Positions 42,211 to 51,845 of a stretch of 64,000 bases of DNA are shown one piece after another. Source of the DNA: DYJE01 sp041660385 (GTDB taxonomy: Bacteria; Desulfobacterota; Desulfobacteria; Desulfobacterales; Desulfolunaceae). The first letter of the stretch is position 1; each line of letters starts with the position of its first letter. The DNA lies in contig JBAZWJ010000005.1 in the NCBI GenBank assembly GCA_041660385.1, forward strand, positions 56,829-120,828. Direction: 5' to 3'. A program made the translations under genes and the position numbers. The notes beneath the pieces are model-generated. The model ran no database searches. It was not told the origin of the DNA and saw nothing but the letters and a program-made list of their open reading frames with translations.

Positions 42211-45200
42211 ATGGACATCACGGCTCCCGAATTGTACAGACTGACACGCGACGAGGTCATTGAAGTCCTTGAGAACGACCTGAAATCTCTGGATTTAGGC
42301 TGGGATGGCCGGGAAGGCGGTCCGGGCTGGGCTTTTGTGCGGCTGTTCGGTCGTTTGTCCGATCTGGCGGTCCAGCGATTGAACCAGGTACCTGACAAGC
42401 ATTTCTTCGCTTTTTTAAACGCTGCGGGTATCGATTTCGTCCCTCCCACACCTGCTGAAACCGAACTGACGTTTACCCTGGCAGATGACGCACCGCCATC
42501 GGTTCTTGTTGCCCAGGGTTCCCAGATGGCCACGGCCAAATCGGAAACGGAAGCTGAAATCGTTTTTGAAACGGTAAAAGACGTTACGTTGAGCAAAACC
42601 AGCCTGATCAGGGCCGTGACTTTTGACCCGCGCTGCGTCAGCGACAGAACAGACGAAGCAAAAGGGGTTGAGGACACATCCTGGCCTGGGTTTGAGGGGA
42701 CAGTTGAACGGATCAGGTCTCTTTACCTCGGAGATAAAATTCTTTTCACGTTTGATGACGACACCCAGAGGGCAGGCGCAACCATTACCCTCACCGTTGA
42801 ACTGGAAACGCCGGGCCAACCGTTCATCGACGGATGGGTTGTTTCATGGTCCTATTTTGATGGGACAAACTGGACATTGTTACCCAAAGATGGGGTGAAT
42901 GACAGCACAAACCATTTCAGCCGTAACGGTTCGGTTGTTTTTACAAAACTTCCCCCGCTTGTGGAAACCAGTGTTGGCAGCACATCATCTGTTTTTATCT
43001 GCTGCGCCCTTGAAGGTGGCTCCGGCAGGAAACACCTGCCCGTCCTTCGAACGATCACTGGTTCACGAAGCATCGGCATTTCATCAACTCCAGTTGTCCC
43101 TGCCCATGTTTATTGCGCCATGCAGTCCGGCACCGCTTTTGTTCCCGTCGATCCCATGGGTGAATTTTTTCCTCTGGGCCAGAAGCCTTCACGGCTTGAT
43201 GCGTTTTATCTGAACGCCGATGATGCCTTCGTGAAAAACGGCGGTACAGTCAACCTGTCCCTGTCTGTTGATCATGCGCCGGATTCTCTGGCAGGAAAAC
43301 CTGCTCCAACGGCTGTGGTCATCTGGGAATACTACGGAACCCAGGGCTGGACGGCCCTTTCGGGTGTTACGGCAACAAACCCTTCGTTTAGAACCGCCGG
43401 ATCGGCAACGATCAATTTTACGGTTCCACAGATGACAAAAACAACCGTGGACGGAAAAGAAGGATTCTGGATCAGAGCCCGCTTGAGCTCAGGTGGATAT
43501 GATACTCCAGGAACTGTGACCACCGGATCGGACAGAACCATGACCTGGGTTCCACCCACGTTGTCAGCTCCGCTGTTTAAAAATCTCAGTATGACGTTAT
43601 CCTACACCCAGACGGCCAGCCAGCCATCGGTTCTTGAGTGTGTTGCCGGATCGGTGGACGGTTCGGGAACGGATTACTCAAGAGACCTCCAGACCGGGAA
43701 AGGTTTTTCACCGTTCAAAGCAGATGATGAAGGTCCATCCTGCTATCTGGGCTTTGATAGTGCCTTTCCCCCGGAACGATGGATTCAGATAAGAATGGAT
43801 GTGGATGAGGATGTTCTGGAAGAAGAGTACGCCACACCTGTATCCTTTGAATATTACAACGGCAGGGGATTTGTCCCGCTGCGCGTTTCTGACGGAACAT
43901 TGGGTTTTAAGACAAAAGGTTATCTGGGTTTCTTTGCGCCGGAAGACCATGGAACGTGCCAGTCCTTCGGGACTCAGGCTTTCTGGATCAGGATAAAGCC
44001 GCAACAGACTGGAGCGGAAGGCCCTTACCTTAAAACCATACGAACCAACACCGTTCCGGCGGTGAATGCCGAAACGTTCAGTGATCTGGTGCTTGGATCA
44101 TCGGACGGTAAGGCGGACCAGACCTTCAGCCTGCCCAGAACAAAAGTGATTCCGGGCATTGTCCTTGCTGTTCTCGAACCGGACAGGCCAGGGGATGAAG
44201 ACCTGATGGCCCTTACAGATGAAATCAGCGCATCGACTAGCCCAGGGCCGGCTTTTCCTTATGATTCGGATAAATGGGTCCGCTGGGTCGAGGTGGATGA
44301 TTTTTATTCCTCAAGCGGTGAGAACAGACATTTTACCCTGGACCCCGTGAACGGCACAATTCGTTTTGGAGACGGGGAAAGGGGCGCCATACCGCCCATC
44401 GGGCAGAATAATATCAAGCTGGTGTCGGTCCGCTATCATGACGGTGCCAGAGGGAATGTGGCTGCCGGTGCTGTGGCTGTTGTGCGGAACCCTTCGGGGA
44501 GCCTTGTGTCCGTCAAACGTGTGACCAACGCCGAAGCTGCATCGGGCGGCTCCGATGTGGAGAGTCTTGACGATATCAGACAGCGCGGTCCGCAGCGTCT
44601 AAAGCACCGCCAGAGAGCCGTAACCCTTGAAGATTACGAGTGGATAGCCCGTGAAGCAGGCAGCGAAGTGCGGCATGCCAGATGTTTTCCCGTGATGGAT
44701 GCCCTTGGAAAGATGAAGGCAGGCCATGTCACTGTTGTGGTCACCCCGGAAAGCACGGCCAGAAAACCCGTTCCCGGACCGGCCCTGATCAGGAAGGTCA
44801 GAACCTATGTTGAAGATCATGCCCTTGCAAACCTTATGACTGACAAGAACATCCATGTGAAAGGCCCGTCCTATGTGGAATGTTCCGTGAATGTCACCGT
44901 GACGCCTGTTTACCCGGAAAAGTCAGACCAGGTGGAACTGGCCATCCTCAAACGGCTGGAAGCGTTTCTTCATCCCCTGACCGGTGGGCCGGATCGCACA
45001 GGCTGGACATTGGGGCGCGATGTGTATCTTTCTGAAGTCAGCGCAGAGATCGAACAGGTGGACGGTGTGGATCATATGATCCAGCTTGAGCTTTCCGGCT
45101 CTCTTCAGCAGTTTTACATCAGTTTTCAGAAGGAGAAAAATCATTTCAGACGAGCACCGTTTGAACTTTTGTCAGGCAGCCGTGTGACCACTTTTGATGA

Positions 45201-45711
45201 AAGTATCCGCTGTCTTCTGGCCGATCCTGTTCTTTCAGGTTCACACATCGAGGCCATGACGGTTTATGGATTTAAAGAAGGGGATATGGTGAATGTTGTT
45301 TCTGATATTCAGGCTGAAATTCTTACAAATCTCAAAATCAGCCGGATTTCACCACGACCTTTTGACAGTGCTTCCAGCCAACCCTTGACCTGGGAAATCG
45401 GTTTTGAATTTCCCTTTGAACGACCGGCAGACTGGGATCAGCGTTCCGGACTGATGTCTGCTGACGGACGGATGAGAATGATGGTGATCGATGAAGAACT
45501 GACAGACGATGCCGGTAATGTGACCGGAATTGTGATCGCCGGATTCAAGCGGGGTGACAGGATCTGCGTGGTTCAGGGAACCCTCAGAGAGCCTTCTCTG
45601 GAATTTATTCCCGTTTCAACTGTGCGGATTTCCACACACCGCGTGTATGTACCGGAAGACTGCCTTGTTTACTCCGGAACCCATGACGTGGATATGAAGT
45701 TAGGAGATTGA
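42211..45711 (+). CDS. Large baseplate assembly protein, gpJ/gp6-like (Pvc11-type)
   Basis: At 1166 residues this is the largest injection-system protein. The N terminus (TRDEVIEVLENDLKSLDLGW) and the segment PTPAETELTFTL belong to the eCIS putative baseplate assembly family, and the gpJ core lies around residues 760-960 with RQRGPQRLKHRQRAVTLEDY and VTVVVTPES. It forms the wedges of the baseplate and links sheath to spike. Between about 150 and 650 there are beta-rich insertions with TVELETPGQP and FWIRARLSSG repeats, which explain the extra length. The gene is coupled to gp25 upstream and to the next baseplate gene by one base. Confidence 0.92.
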   Translation: MDITAPELYRLTRDEVIEVLENDLKSLDLGWDGREGGPGWAFVRLFGRLSDLAVQRLNQVPDKHFFAFLNAAGIDFVPPTPAETELTFTLADDAPPSVLVAQGSQMATAKSETEAEIVFETVKDVTLSKTSLIRAVTFDPRCVSDRTDEAKGVEDTSWPGFEGTVERIRSLYLGDKILFTFDDDTQRAGATITLTVELETPGQPFIDGWVVSWSYFDGTNWTLLPKDGVNDSTNHFSRNGSVVFTKLPPLVETSVGSTSSVFICCALEGGSGRKHLPVLRTITGSRSIGISSTPVVPAHVYCAMQSGTAFVPVDPMGEFFPLGQKPSRLDAFYLNADDAFVKNGGTVNLSLSVDHAPDSLAGKPAPTAVVIWEYYGTQGWTALSGVTATNPSFRTAGSATINFTVPQMTKTTVDGKEGFWIRARLSSGGYDTPGTVTTGSDRTMTWVPPTLSAPLFKNLSMTLSYTQTASQPSVLECVAGSVDGSGTDYSRDLQTGKGFSPFKADDEGPSCYLGFDSAFPPERWIQIRMDVDEDVLEEEYATPVSFEYYNGRGFVPLRVSDGTLGFKTKGYLGFFAPEDHGTCQSFGTQAFWIRIKPQQTGAEGPYLKTIRTNTVPAVNAETFSDLVLGSSDGKADQTFSLPRTKVIPGIVLAVLEPDRPGDEDLMALTDEISASTSPGPAFPYDSDKWVRWVEVDDFYSSSGENRHFTLDPVNGTIRFGDGERGAIPPIGQNNIKLVSVRYHDGARGNVAAGAVAVVRNPSGSLVSVKRVTNAEAASGGSDVESLDDIRQRGPQRLKHRQRAVTLEDYEWIAREAGSEVRHARCFPVMDALGKMKAGHVTVVVTPESTARKPVPGPALIRKVRTYVEDHALANLMTDKNIHVKGPSYVECSVNVTVTPVYPEKSDQVELAILKRLEAFLHPLTGGPDRTGWTLGRDVYLSEVSAEIEQVDGVDHMIQLELSGSLQQFYISFQKEKNHFRRAPFELLSGSRVTTFDESIRCLLADPVLSGSHIEAMTVYGFKEGDMVNVVSDIQAEILTNLKISRISPRPFDSASSQPLTWEIGFEFPFERPADWDQRSGLMSADGRMRMMVIDEELTDDAGNVTGIVIAGFKRGDRICVVQGTLREPSLEFIPVSTVRISTHRVYVPEDCLVYSGTHDVDMKLGD

Positions 45712-45712
45712 T

Positions 45713-46642
45713 ATGACCCTGCCTCTGCCAGAACTGGATGACCGGCGCTACGATGATCTCGTTGAAGAGATCATCAGCCTGATCCCCAGATATGCTCCAG
45801 CCTGGACTGACCACAACCCGTCTGATCCGGGCATTATGCTCATTGAGCTTTTTGCCTGGCTGTTCGAGTCTATGATGTACCGGCAGAACAGGGTGACGCT
45901 GGCCAGTGAACGGACGTTTCTGAAACTCTTGAACGGACACCTTGACGGAACCGTGGATGACATGTCGGGTCTTGACCTGAAACAAGCCCGGGCAAAGACA
46001 ATCCAGAATCTCCGCACACGGTTCAGGGCCATCACAGCGGATGATTTTGAAACCCTTGTGCTGGCCATGGATGAGCCCAAAATGGCCAGGGTCAAATGCC
46101 TTGCCGGTTTGAATCTGGAAGCTGAAGATCCGGAAACGCCGCGGACTGGCCATGTGAGTCTGATCCTTGTTCCCCATACAACCGATGACAGGGTGAGAAC
46201 CCCTGTGCCAGCCCCGGTGGATATGGAAAAGGTTTTCGATCACCTGAACCAGCGTCGTCTGATCACCACACGGGTACATGTGGTGGCTCCTGTTTATGTG
46301 AAGATCTGCCTTGATGTGGTTGTGGCAGCCAGGACCAGAGAGAGTCAGACTGAACTTAAATCACGGGTGGCCGATGCTCTTCGCCGCTTTTTTCATCCCC
46401 TTTATGGCGGATACGATGGGCACGGCTGGCCGTTCGGGCGTTCCGTTCATGCTTCTGAAGTGTACCAGCTTATCGAGGGGCTTTCAGGGGTGGATTACGT
46501 GGACTCTCTTATCCTTTATAAAATGGACGGCGGAGAGTTTAAAGACAGCGGCACTGAAATCGACATCAATCCCAACGCGCTTGTGGATTACGACGAGGAC
46601 AACGGAATAAACGCCATAAGGATATTGAACAGCTATGAGTGA
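45713..46642 (+). CDS. Second baseplate gpJ/gp6-like protein
   Basis: A 309-residue protein starting LPLPELDDRRYDDLVEEIIS, then PRYAPAWTDHNPSDPGIMLI and ELFAWLFESMMYRQNRV, a segment conserved in eCIS baseplate proteins. The middle has RTRFRAITADDFETLVLAMD and the C-terminal half TRVHVVAPVYVKICLDVVVA and GWPFGRSVHASEVYQLIEG, like the corresponding parts of gpJ. It is therefore a short paralogue of the preceding protein, and the two may form a heteromeric wedge. The ATG follows TAGGAG; the neighbouring gene overlaps its end. Confidence 0.88.
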   Translation: MTLPLPELDDRRYDDLVEEIISLIPRYAPAWTDHNPSDPGIMLIELFAWLFESMMYRQNRVTLASERTFLKLLNGHLDGTVDDMSGLDLKQARAKTIQNLRTRFRAITADDFETLVLAMDEPKMARVKCLAGLNLEAEDPETPRTGHVSLILVPHTTDDRVRTPVPAPVDMEKVFDHLNQRRLITTRVHVVAPVYVKICLDVVVAARTRESQTELKSRVADALRRFFHPLYGGYDGHGWPFGRSVHASEVYQLIEGLSGVDYVDSLILYKMDGGEFKDSGTEIDINPNALVDYDEDNGINAIRILNSYE

Positions 46643-46656
46643 GGCCAGAGAGTAAC

Positions 46657-47655
46657 ATGAGCATTGAAAAGAGCCAATATCTTGATTTTTTACCGGCCCA
46701 TTTCCAGGAGAACGATTTTCTGGGGAAATTTCTCCTTCCCTTTGAAAAACATCTTGACGGACTGGGAGCCATTCTTGACAGGATTGCCACGGTTTTCGAT
46801 CCCTATCTGACCGACCCGGATTTCCTGCCATGGCTTGGCACCTGGGTGGCCCTGGTTCTGGACCCGGACTGGGACGAAGCCAAGCGCCGGGAACTGATCT
46901 CAAAAGCCGTTGATCTTTACCGTCATCGGGGTACGGTCAAAGGGCTTAAGGAATACCTGAAAATCTACACAGGTCTTGAACCTGAAATCAGGGAATGGAG
47001 CTGGCCCGGTGGTATGCAGGTCGGTGTTTCGTCCATGATCGGCGGTTTGTTCGGCCAACCGCCTTTGCCTGTGGATTTTCCGGCTGAGCCTTTGATCACG
47101 GATCTTTCTCCGCTGGCACATGTCAGTCGTTACGAGCCGGAATATAAAGATTATTACGTGGTGGAACGCCTTGACGGAACCGAGCCGTTCTGTTTGTTTT
47201 ACGCTGTGAATTCACCTCAGGCGGTTCATGTGGAGTTCAATTATGAAAATCAAGGGCTTCCAACGGAAACGCCCTTTGTAAGAATCACGGATCAGGACGG
47301 ACATGTTACGGAATTCAAACCGGCCACTGTCAGCAGACGGGACGGGGTGATTCACGATGTGTATCCCCTTGAATCCGGCCAGGGATTTTCCGCAGAATAC
47401 AAAGGAGACACCTTTCTCATCGACGAGCTTTTTGGCGAGGATTTTCTTCCCTACCGATTCATCGTGGATGTGAAGATTCCGCCTGACCAGCGGGACAAGG
47501 TGAGGATGGACAAGGTGAAAGCTATCGTTGACCTGGAGAAACCGGCCCACACGCTGTACTACCTGAAACTCACCTATGTGGAAAGTCGTGTGGATTTACA
47601 ATACATGCAGATCCAAGTTCGCTCCGACATCGGTATCAATACGGTGATAGGTTGA
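46657..47655 (+). CDS. Baseplate tail protein, gpI-like
   Basis: A 332-residue protein from ATG 46657; an alternative GTG at 46639 overlaps the previous stop. It opens SIEKSQYLDFLPAHFQENDF and LLPFEKHLDGLGAILDRIAT, then DPYLTDPDFLPWLGTWVAL with GTVKGLKEYLKIYTGLEP. These are the helical segments of P2 gpI-like tail proteins, which build the outer baseplate. The C-terminal half (about 180-332) is beta-rich and may attach fibres. In PVC-like systems the equivalent (Pvc12) follows the gpJ-like genes, as it does here. Confidence 0.88.
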   Translation: MSIEKSQYLDFLPAHFQENDFLGKFLLPFEKHLDGLGAILDRIATVFDPYLTDPDFLPWLGTWVALVLDPDWDEAKRRELISKAVDLYRHRGTVKGLKEYLKIYTGLEPEIREWSWPGGMQVGVSSMIGGLFGQPPLPVDFPAEPLITDLSPLAHVSRYEPEYKDYYVVERLDGTEPFCLFYAVNSPQAVHVEFNYENQGLPTETPFVRITDQDGHVTEFKPATVSRRDGVIHDVYPLESGQGFSAEYKGDTFLIDELFGEDFLPYRFIVDVKIPPDQRDKVRMDKVKAIVDLEKPAHTLYYLKLTYVESRVDLQYMQIQVRSDIGINTVIG

Positions 47656-47683
47656 TATCAAACATTTTGAAGGGGAAAAACAT

Positions 47684-48928
47684 ATGAGCATAACCAGCAG
47701 ATTGAACTATTTCACGGGGTTCTTTACCACAGCCGGAGACTGGACTGCGGAACAGGACTACCATATCCAGAAAAGGAAACTCCACAACAGACGGCTCCAT
47801 TCACCGGGTGTAATAACAGGCGAAGGCCTGGAACTTATGGTGGAAGCAACGGGAGGCTTGAACATCACCCTTTTACCCGGTGCGGCTCTGGACGGTGACG
47901 GTAACGAGCTGTATCTGTCTGAACCCAGGGTTTTTACAGTGAACCCGGCACTTTACACCTTGCCCGCCACGGTTTACATCGGGGTCCGGTACACAGAAGC
48001 GGCCAGCCATCTGGTCCAGAATATGGAAATCCCCCAGTACAGCGGATACACCCGCATGACCGAAAGTGTGAGCCTTGTTCTTGATACAGTGAAACCGGAT
48101 AACAAAACCGTTATCGAAATTGGGCGCATACAGCTTCAGACAGGTGTCACAGCCATTTTAAATCCTGTGGATCCTCTCGTCCCCCAGGCCAATGAGATCG
48201 ACAGACGCTATGTGATCCGGGCCGGAGCCCTTGGCCTGATCCCGGAAAGACTTCCGATGGTAACACGGGAGAGAATCATCGAACTGATGATGCGCCTTCG
48301 GAAAGATTTTGCTGTTCTTGACCTCAGATTCCCCGTGCCGTCGTCAGGTGATGTGCGGCACGGGGTTTTAACTGTAGAGATGCTGGCCAGAACAGACGGG
48401 CTGACCGAGTCGTCGATGGCAGGAATCCTTTTCTCCCTTGCCGTGATCAGCCATGACGTGGGACAGGAAATTGCCATAAAATATCCGCCGGTGGCCATGG
48501 TGATCGAGTTTGACACCTATATGCAGACGGTGGCCGCTCTTATCCATGCCATCCAGCAGGGAGAATCGGTGGAAACCTTTTTAAACCGGATGGACGCTGT
48601 GGGAATTGCCGCACGTGAACTGGCTGAGCTTATTCTTCAACTGCCGGTGGCTAACACCGGTGAGGATATGACAACCACCGTCGATGACGGAAACGTGCTG
48701 GTTACTTTGGACGGCTCCCATTCCATGGCTTATGGAGGAAGGGACATTGCGCGTTACCACTGGCGATTCGCGGATATCTACACGGTTCCCCAGGCCAATT
48801 CCGGTCTGGATCAGACCGTGTTTACCGCAGAGGCAAACGAACCGGTGGTTCTGGATGCAAGCGCTTCTACGGCCTATGGCGGCAAAGGCATCGTCCGTTA
48901 CCACTGGGATATCAAAGACGAATCGTGA
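47684..48928 (+). CDS. eCIS accessory protein with C-terminal PKD-like strands
   Basis: A 414-residue protein encoded right after the baseplate genes. The N-terminal part (NYFTGFFTTAGDWTAEQDYH, PGVITGEGLELMV, PGAALDGDGNEL) resembles proteins found near the baseplate end of eCIS and phage tail loci that may start a fibre. From about residue 340 on, two PKD-like pieces (VLVTLDGSHSMAYGGRDIAR, then VVLDASASTAYGGKGIVRYH) are seen. The second stops at the stop codon after only its first half. The missing second half appears at the start of the next gene in the same frame. The ATG follows AAGGGG. Fibre or adhesin role is inferred. Confidence 0.75.
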   Translation: MSITSRLNYFTGFFTTAGDWTAEQDYHIQKRKLHNRRLHSPGVITGEGLELMVEATGGLNITLLPGAALDGDGNELYLSEPRVFTVNPALYTLPATVYIGVRYTEAASHLVQNMEIPQYSGYTRMTESVSLVLDTVKPDNKTVIEIGRIQLQTGVTAILNPVDPLVPQANEIDRRYVIRAGALGLIPERLPMVTRERIIELMMRLRKDFAVLDLRFPVPSSGDVRHGVLTVEMLARTDGLTESSMAGILFSLAVISHDVGQEIAIKYPPVAMVIEFDTYMQTVAALIHAIQQGESVETFLNRMDAVGIAARELAELILQLPVANTGEDMTTTVDDGNVLVTLDGSHSMAYGGRDIARYHWRFADIYTVPQANSGLDQTVFTAEANEPVVLDASASTAYGGKGIVRYHWDIKDES

Positions 48929-48982
48929 ATTGAATAAAATCAGTCAACTTCGGTTATGACGGCAACATAAGGAGCAAAGACC

Positions 48983-50068
48983 ATGGCATATAATCTTTCA
49001 GATTTTCCTCTTTCAACAGAAGAACCGCGTATTGAAGTGAACCTGCCTGTGGGAACCCACGTTCTCGAACTGGTGGTTGAAGACAGCGCAGGCTTACGCA
49101 GTCTGCCGGATACGGTGATCATCACTGTGGAACCGGAAGAGATACCGGCTGCCACCATCAGCAGCATTGAGCCCCTGTCAGCCTTGAGGGGGACCACCTT
49201 TGACCTGTCCATCCGTGGAACAGGGCTTGCCGAGGCCACCGGTGTGGTGTTCTATACCCAGGTAACCCCCACACGGCCAACGCGTCCGACCCTGACCCTG
49301 CCAACCGGACCCATCCTTACCCGTCCCACCACAACCCCCATTATTCCCGATCTGCCCATAAGGCCGATCAATGTTGCTGACAGCAGCATCAGGGCTTCGA
49401 TCACGGACAGGGCCGCAGACGGTATCGTCGCCAAAGTATCCATCGACAGTTCTTCAGTTGCTGGGAGCAGGACCATTGGCGTTATGACACCCCAGGGCAC
49501 GGTTCAGTCGGGAACGATTACTTTTACGGTAAGAGCACTTCCCACCATCACGTTGCCGACGACACCGACAATACCCACGTTGACCATCCCGACATTAACC
49601 ATACCTACAGTGACACGCCCAACACTGACCATCCCGACGCTTACAATTCCAACGGTGACACGGCCAACGCTGACGATTCCGACATTGACCATTCCCACTG
49701 TGACACGGCCAACGCTGACGATTCCGACACTGACCATTCCCACTGTAACACGGCCAACGTTGACAGTGCCGACACTGACCATTCCCACGCTGACTCGTCC
49801 CACGTTGACGGTGCCAACGATGACCATTCCTACGGTGACTCGTCCTACGTTAACCATACCCACGATTCCCCATTTTGATTCAGCGGTGAGTCTGACCTCC
49901 GTGAAAGGAGTCGGAAAAACCATTGAAACAAAACTCAAGGCAGCCGGAATCACAACCGTTGAAGCCCTTGCAGCAGCATCAGCCAAAGATGTTGCCAGAA
50001 TTCTGGGATATCAGGATTCATCAAGAGCCAAGGTTCTGATTGACGATGCCGCGAAACTGATAGGATAG
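48983..50068 (+). CDS. Thr/Pro-repeat protein with C-terminal helix-hairpin-helix domain
   Basis: A 361-residue protein in four parts. Residues 15-52 complete a PKD-like fold (RIEVNLPVGTHVLELVVEDS and DTVIITVEP) whose first half ends the upstream gene. Residues 55-190 hold an IPT/TIG-like beta domain interrupted by a Thr/Pro/Arg stretch. From about residue 196 to 295 come 20 uninterrupted pentads T(I/V/R)PT(L/V/M/I). The last 60 residues form a helix-hairpin-helix domain (LTSVKGVGKTIETKLKAAGI, then ILGYQDSSRAKVLI). The repeat would be an extended, mucin-like rod. AAGGAG precedes the ATG. It is probably a fibre or spacer of the eCIS; the role of the HhH end is unknown. Confidence 0.8.
   Translation: MAYNLSDFPLSTEEPRIEVNLPVGTHVLELVVEDSAGLRSLPDTVIITVEPEEIPAATISSIEPLSALRGTTFDLSIRGTGLAEATGVVFYTQVTPTRPTRPTLTLPTGPILTRPTTTPIIPDLPIRPINVADSSIRASITDRAADGIVAKVSIDSSSVAGSRTIGVMTPQGTVQSGTITFTVRALPTITLPTTPTIPTLTIPTLTIPTVTRPTLTIPTLTIPTVTRPTLTIPTLTIPTVTRPTLTIPTLTIPTVTRPTLTVPTLTIPTLTRPTLTVPTMTIPTVTRPTLTIPTIPHFDSAVSLTSVKGVGKTIETKLKAAGITTVEALAAASAKDVARILGYQDSSRAKVLIDDAAKLIG
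49568..49867 (+). repeat. Twenty 15-base tandem repeats coding T-x-P-T-x
   Basis: The segment is 20 uninterrupted 15-base units encoding T(I/V/R)PT(L/V/M/I). Larger 45-base blocks (TIPTL TIPTV TRPTL) recur several times with only synonymous changes, so the array probably grows and shrinks by slippage or unequal exchange. Confidence 0.9.
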
Positions 50069-50336
50069 AGAGATATTAATCCGGCAGAATACATCCATGT
50101 TTATCGCATGGAAGCGATGGGTTGCACCCATCCTACAGGATTCAGTGTGTAGGATGGGTGGAGCTTTAGCGTAACCCATCGGAATTGTCATAGTATTAGC
50201 ATATTTAATTGCCGGTTTAATATTTGCCTTTTCCAGACTTCATGTGTTAGACGGCAAGGGTTAGCCTCAATGGCGGTCTTTTTAAAATTATCCTGAATTG
50301 ATTTAACAACAATATAAACAAACCAACGTAAAAACG
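50069..50336. repeat. Spacer with a dispersed GTAGGATGGGTG repeat
   Basis: GATGGGTTGCACCCATCCTAC (50116-50136, shown in part) and GTAGGATGGGTGGAGCTTTA (50149-50168) with GTAACCCATC are related to segments at 4220, 38732 and 39766. No gene or clear promoter is seen before the glycosyltransferase start. Confidence 0.5.
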
Positions 50337-51548
50337 ATGCGCGTTCTTTTCATCCATCCAGCCTATCCCAGCCAGTTCACGGCCATTGCCCACGCCATGG
50401 CCGGAGTTCCAGGCGTTGAAACGGCCTTTCTCACCGATGTGGGATTCGGAGACCAGATCAGAAATGACAATGTCCCCATTCCTTATTTTGGATATACCAA
50501 AGATCCGTCACCGGGTGAGTCGGTCTGGTATACCACCAGTTACGATGAGGGTATCCGCCATGGAAAAGGTGTTTGTGATGTGTTGCCCGACATCATGACA
50601 TCATTTCCCGCAGATGTGGTGGTGGGTCATGCTTCATTTGGTGCAACGTTTTTTTTGAAAAACATGTTCAGAATTCCCGTGATATCCTATGTGGAACTTC
50701 CCGGTTATCATATGGCCTGGTGTCGCAGTGAATACCCGCCCCTTGCCGAGCATCTTTTTATGAACTCGGCTTTCCAGTCTCTGGTTTATACCAGCGCCGT
50801 GAATTCCGACCGGGTGATTGTACCCTCACGCCATGCGGCAGACCATTTTCCGGTTGAACTCCAGCCAAAAATCAGGGTACAGATGGAAGGATTCAAACTC
50901 CCTGAACTTTGCACAGACAAACGGGCCATACGGATGAAATTCGATCTTCCGGCAGATGGCCCCATTATTGGTTTCGCTTCACGGACATTGGAAGCCATGC
51001 GGGGATTCGATATCTTTCTGAACCTGGTAAAACAGCTGAAAACCATTCGGTCCGACCTCCACGTGCTTGTGGTGGGTTCGGAACAGACCATGTACGGTAA
51101 CGAACTCACCTATCTTGGCGGCAAGAGTTTCAAGCAGCAGGTCATGGAAGATCTGAACATGGGGGATGGCGACTTTATTTCACGGGATTATCTGGCTTAC
51201 GACGCTTTCCACGAACATCTCCAGGCCATGGATCTGATCGTTTTTCCTCTGTTCGAAGGCGCAGCCAACTGGGGACTTTTCGAAGCCATGGCTTCCGGCG
51301 TTCCCGTCATTGCATCCAACCGCTGCTTCATTCCCGAGGTGATATCACACGGAGAAGACGGGTTCATGTTCGATCCCTATGCCCTGGAAGACATGGTGAA
51401 TCAGAGTCTTGCCATTCTGGATAATCCGGTTGCCTATTCTGCCGTGGGGATAAACGCCCGGAACAAGATTCGGGATTACTATTCCGTGGAAAATAGCGTG
51501 AAGGGGTATCTTGATGTGATAGCAGAAGTGATCGGTCAGAATTTATGA
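50337..51548 (+). CDS. Glycosyltransferase, GT4/GT1-like
   Basis: This 403-residue protein has the two-domain GT-B plan. The N-terminal domain starts RVLFIHPAYPSQFTAIAHAM. The C-terminal donor-binding domain has IIGFASRTLEAMRGFDIFLN, HVLVVGSEQTMYGNELTY and the E-x7-E motif FEGAANWGLFEAMASGVPVIAS. Retaining glycosyltransferases of this class move sugars from nucleotide donors to glycans, lipids or proteins. It is encoded directly after the Thr/Pro-repeat eCIS protein and before an amidase, so it could glycosylate a Thr-rich structural protein. It could also be an unrelated insertion. No signal peptide; a cytosolic enzyme is expected. Confidence 0.88.
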   Translation: MRVLFIHPAYPSQFTAIAHAMAGVPGVETAFLTDVGFGDQIRNDNVPIPYFGYTKDPSPGESVWYTTSYDEGIRHGKGVCDVLPDIMTSFPADVVVGHASFGATFFLKNMFRIPVISYVELPGYHMAWCRSEYPPLAEHLFMNSAFQSLVYTSAVNSDRVIVPSRHAADHFPVELQPKIRVQMEGFKLPELCTDKRAIRMKFDLPADGPIIGFASRTLEAMRGFDIFLNLVKQLKTIRSDLHVLVVGSEQTMYGNELTYLGGKSFKQQVMEDLNMGDGDFISRDYLAYDAFHEHLQAMDLIVFPLFEGAANWGLFEAMASGVPVIASNRCFIPEVISHGEDGFMFDPYALEDMVNQSLAILDNPVAYSAVGINARNKIRDYYSVENSVKGYLDVIAEVIGQNL

Positions 51549-51562
51549 TTTCGCTTCTGCCG

Positions 51563-51775
51563 TGCAGGGGCGCATTCCGGGGAGAATCCCTGACTTTACC
51601 CGATAAGTCTGCATGGCAATAAAATCTTGTCGGCCAAAAAAGTGGACACCTTTGAATCTCAATGCTCTCGAACGATGGTTCAGATTATGAGAAACGAGAG
51701 TCTGACGCATTCTTGCTATGCATAATTCTATCGGGTAAAGTCGGAGAGAATTCCAGGAACAAGGGGCAGCAACTT
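51563..51775. repeat. Dispersed inverted-repeat element, copy 2 (intact)
   Basis: The end AGAATCCCTGACTTTACCCG (51580-51603) is an imperfect inverted copy of CGGGTAAAGTCGGAGAGAAT (51733-51752). The whole segment matches 4253-4610 without that copy's central insertion. It fills the gap between the glycosyltransferase and amidase genes. Confidence 0.65.
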
Positions 51776-51845
51776 ACGGCTGGTGCTTAAGTCTCGCAAT
51801 TGAAAAACATAGATATTCAACAACATCATAATAAAAAGGGGGACC

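Noticed and set aside
49504..49986. A Val/Gly-repeat protein on the minus strand
   Set aside because: It is the antisense shadow of the T-x-P-T-x repeat; the plus-strand gene has a ribosome site and meaningful flanking domains.
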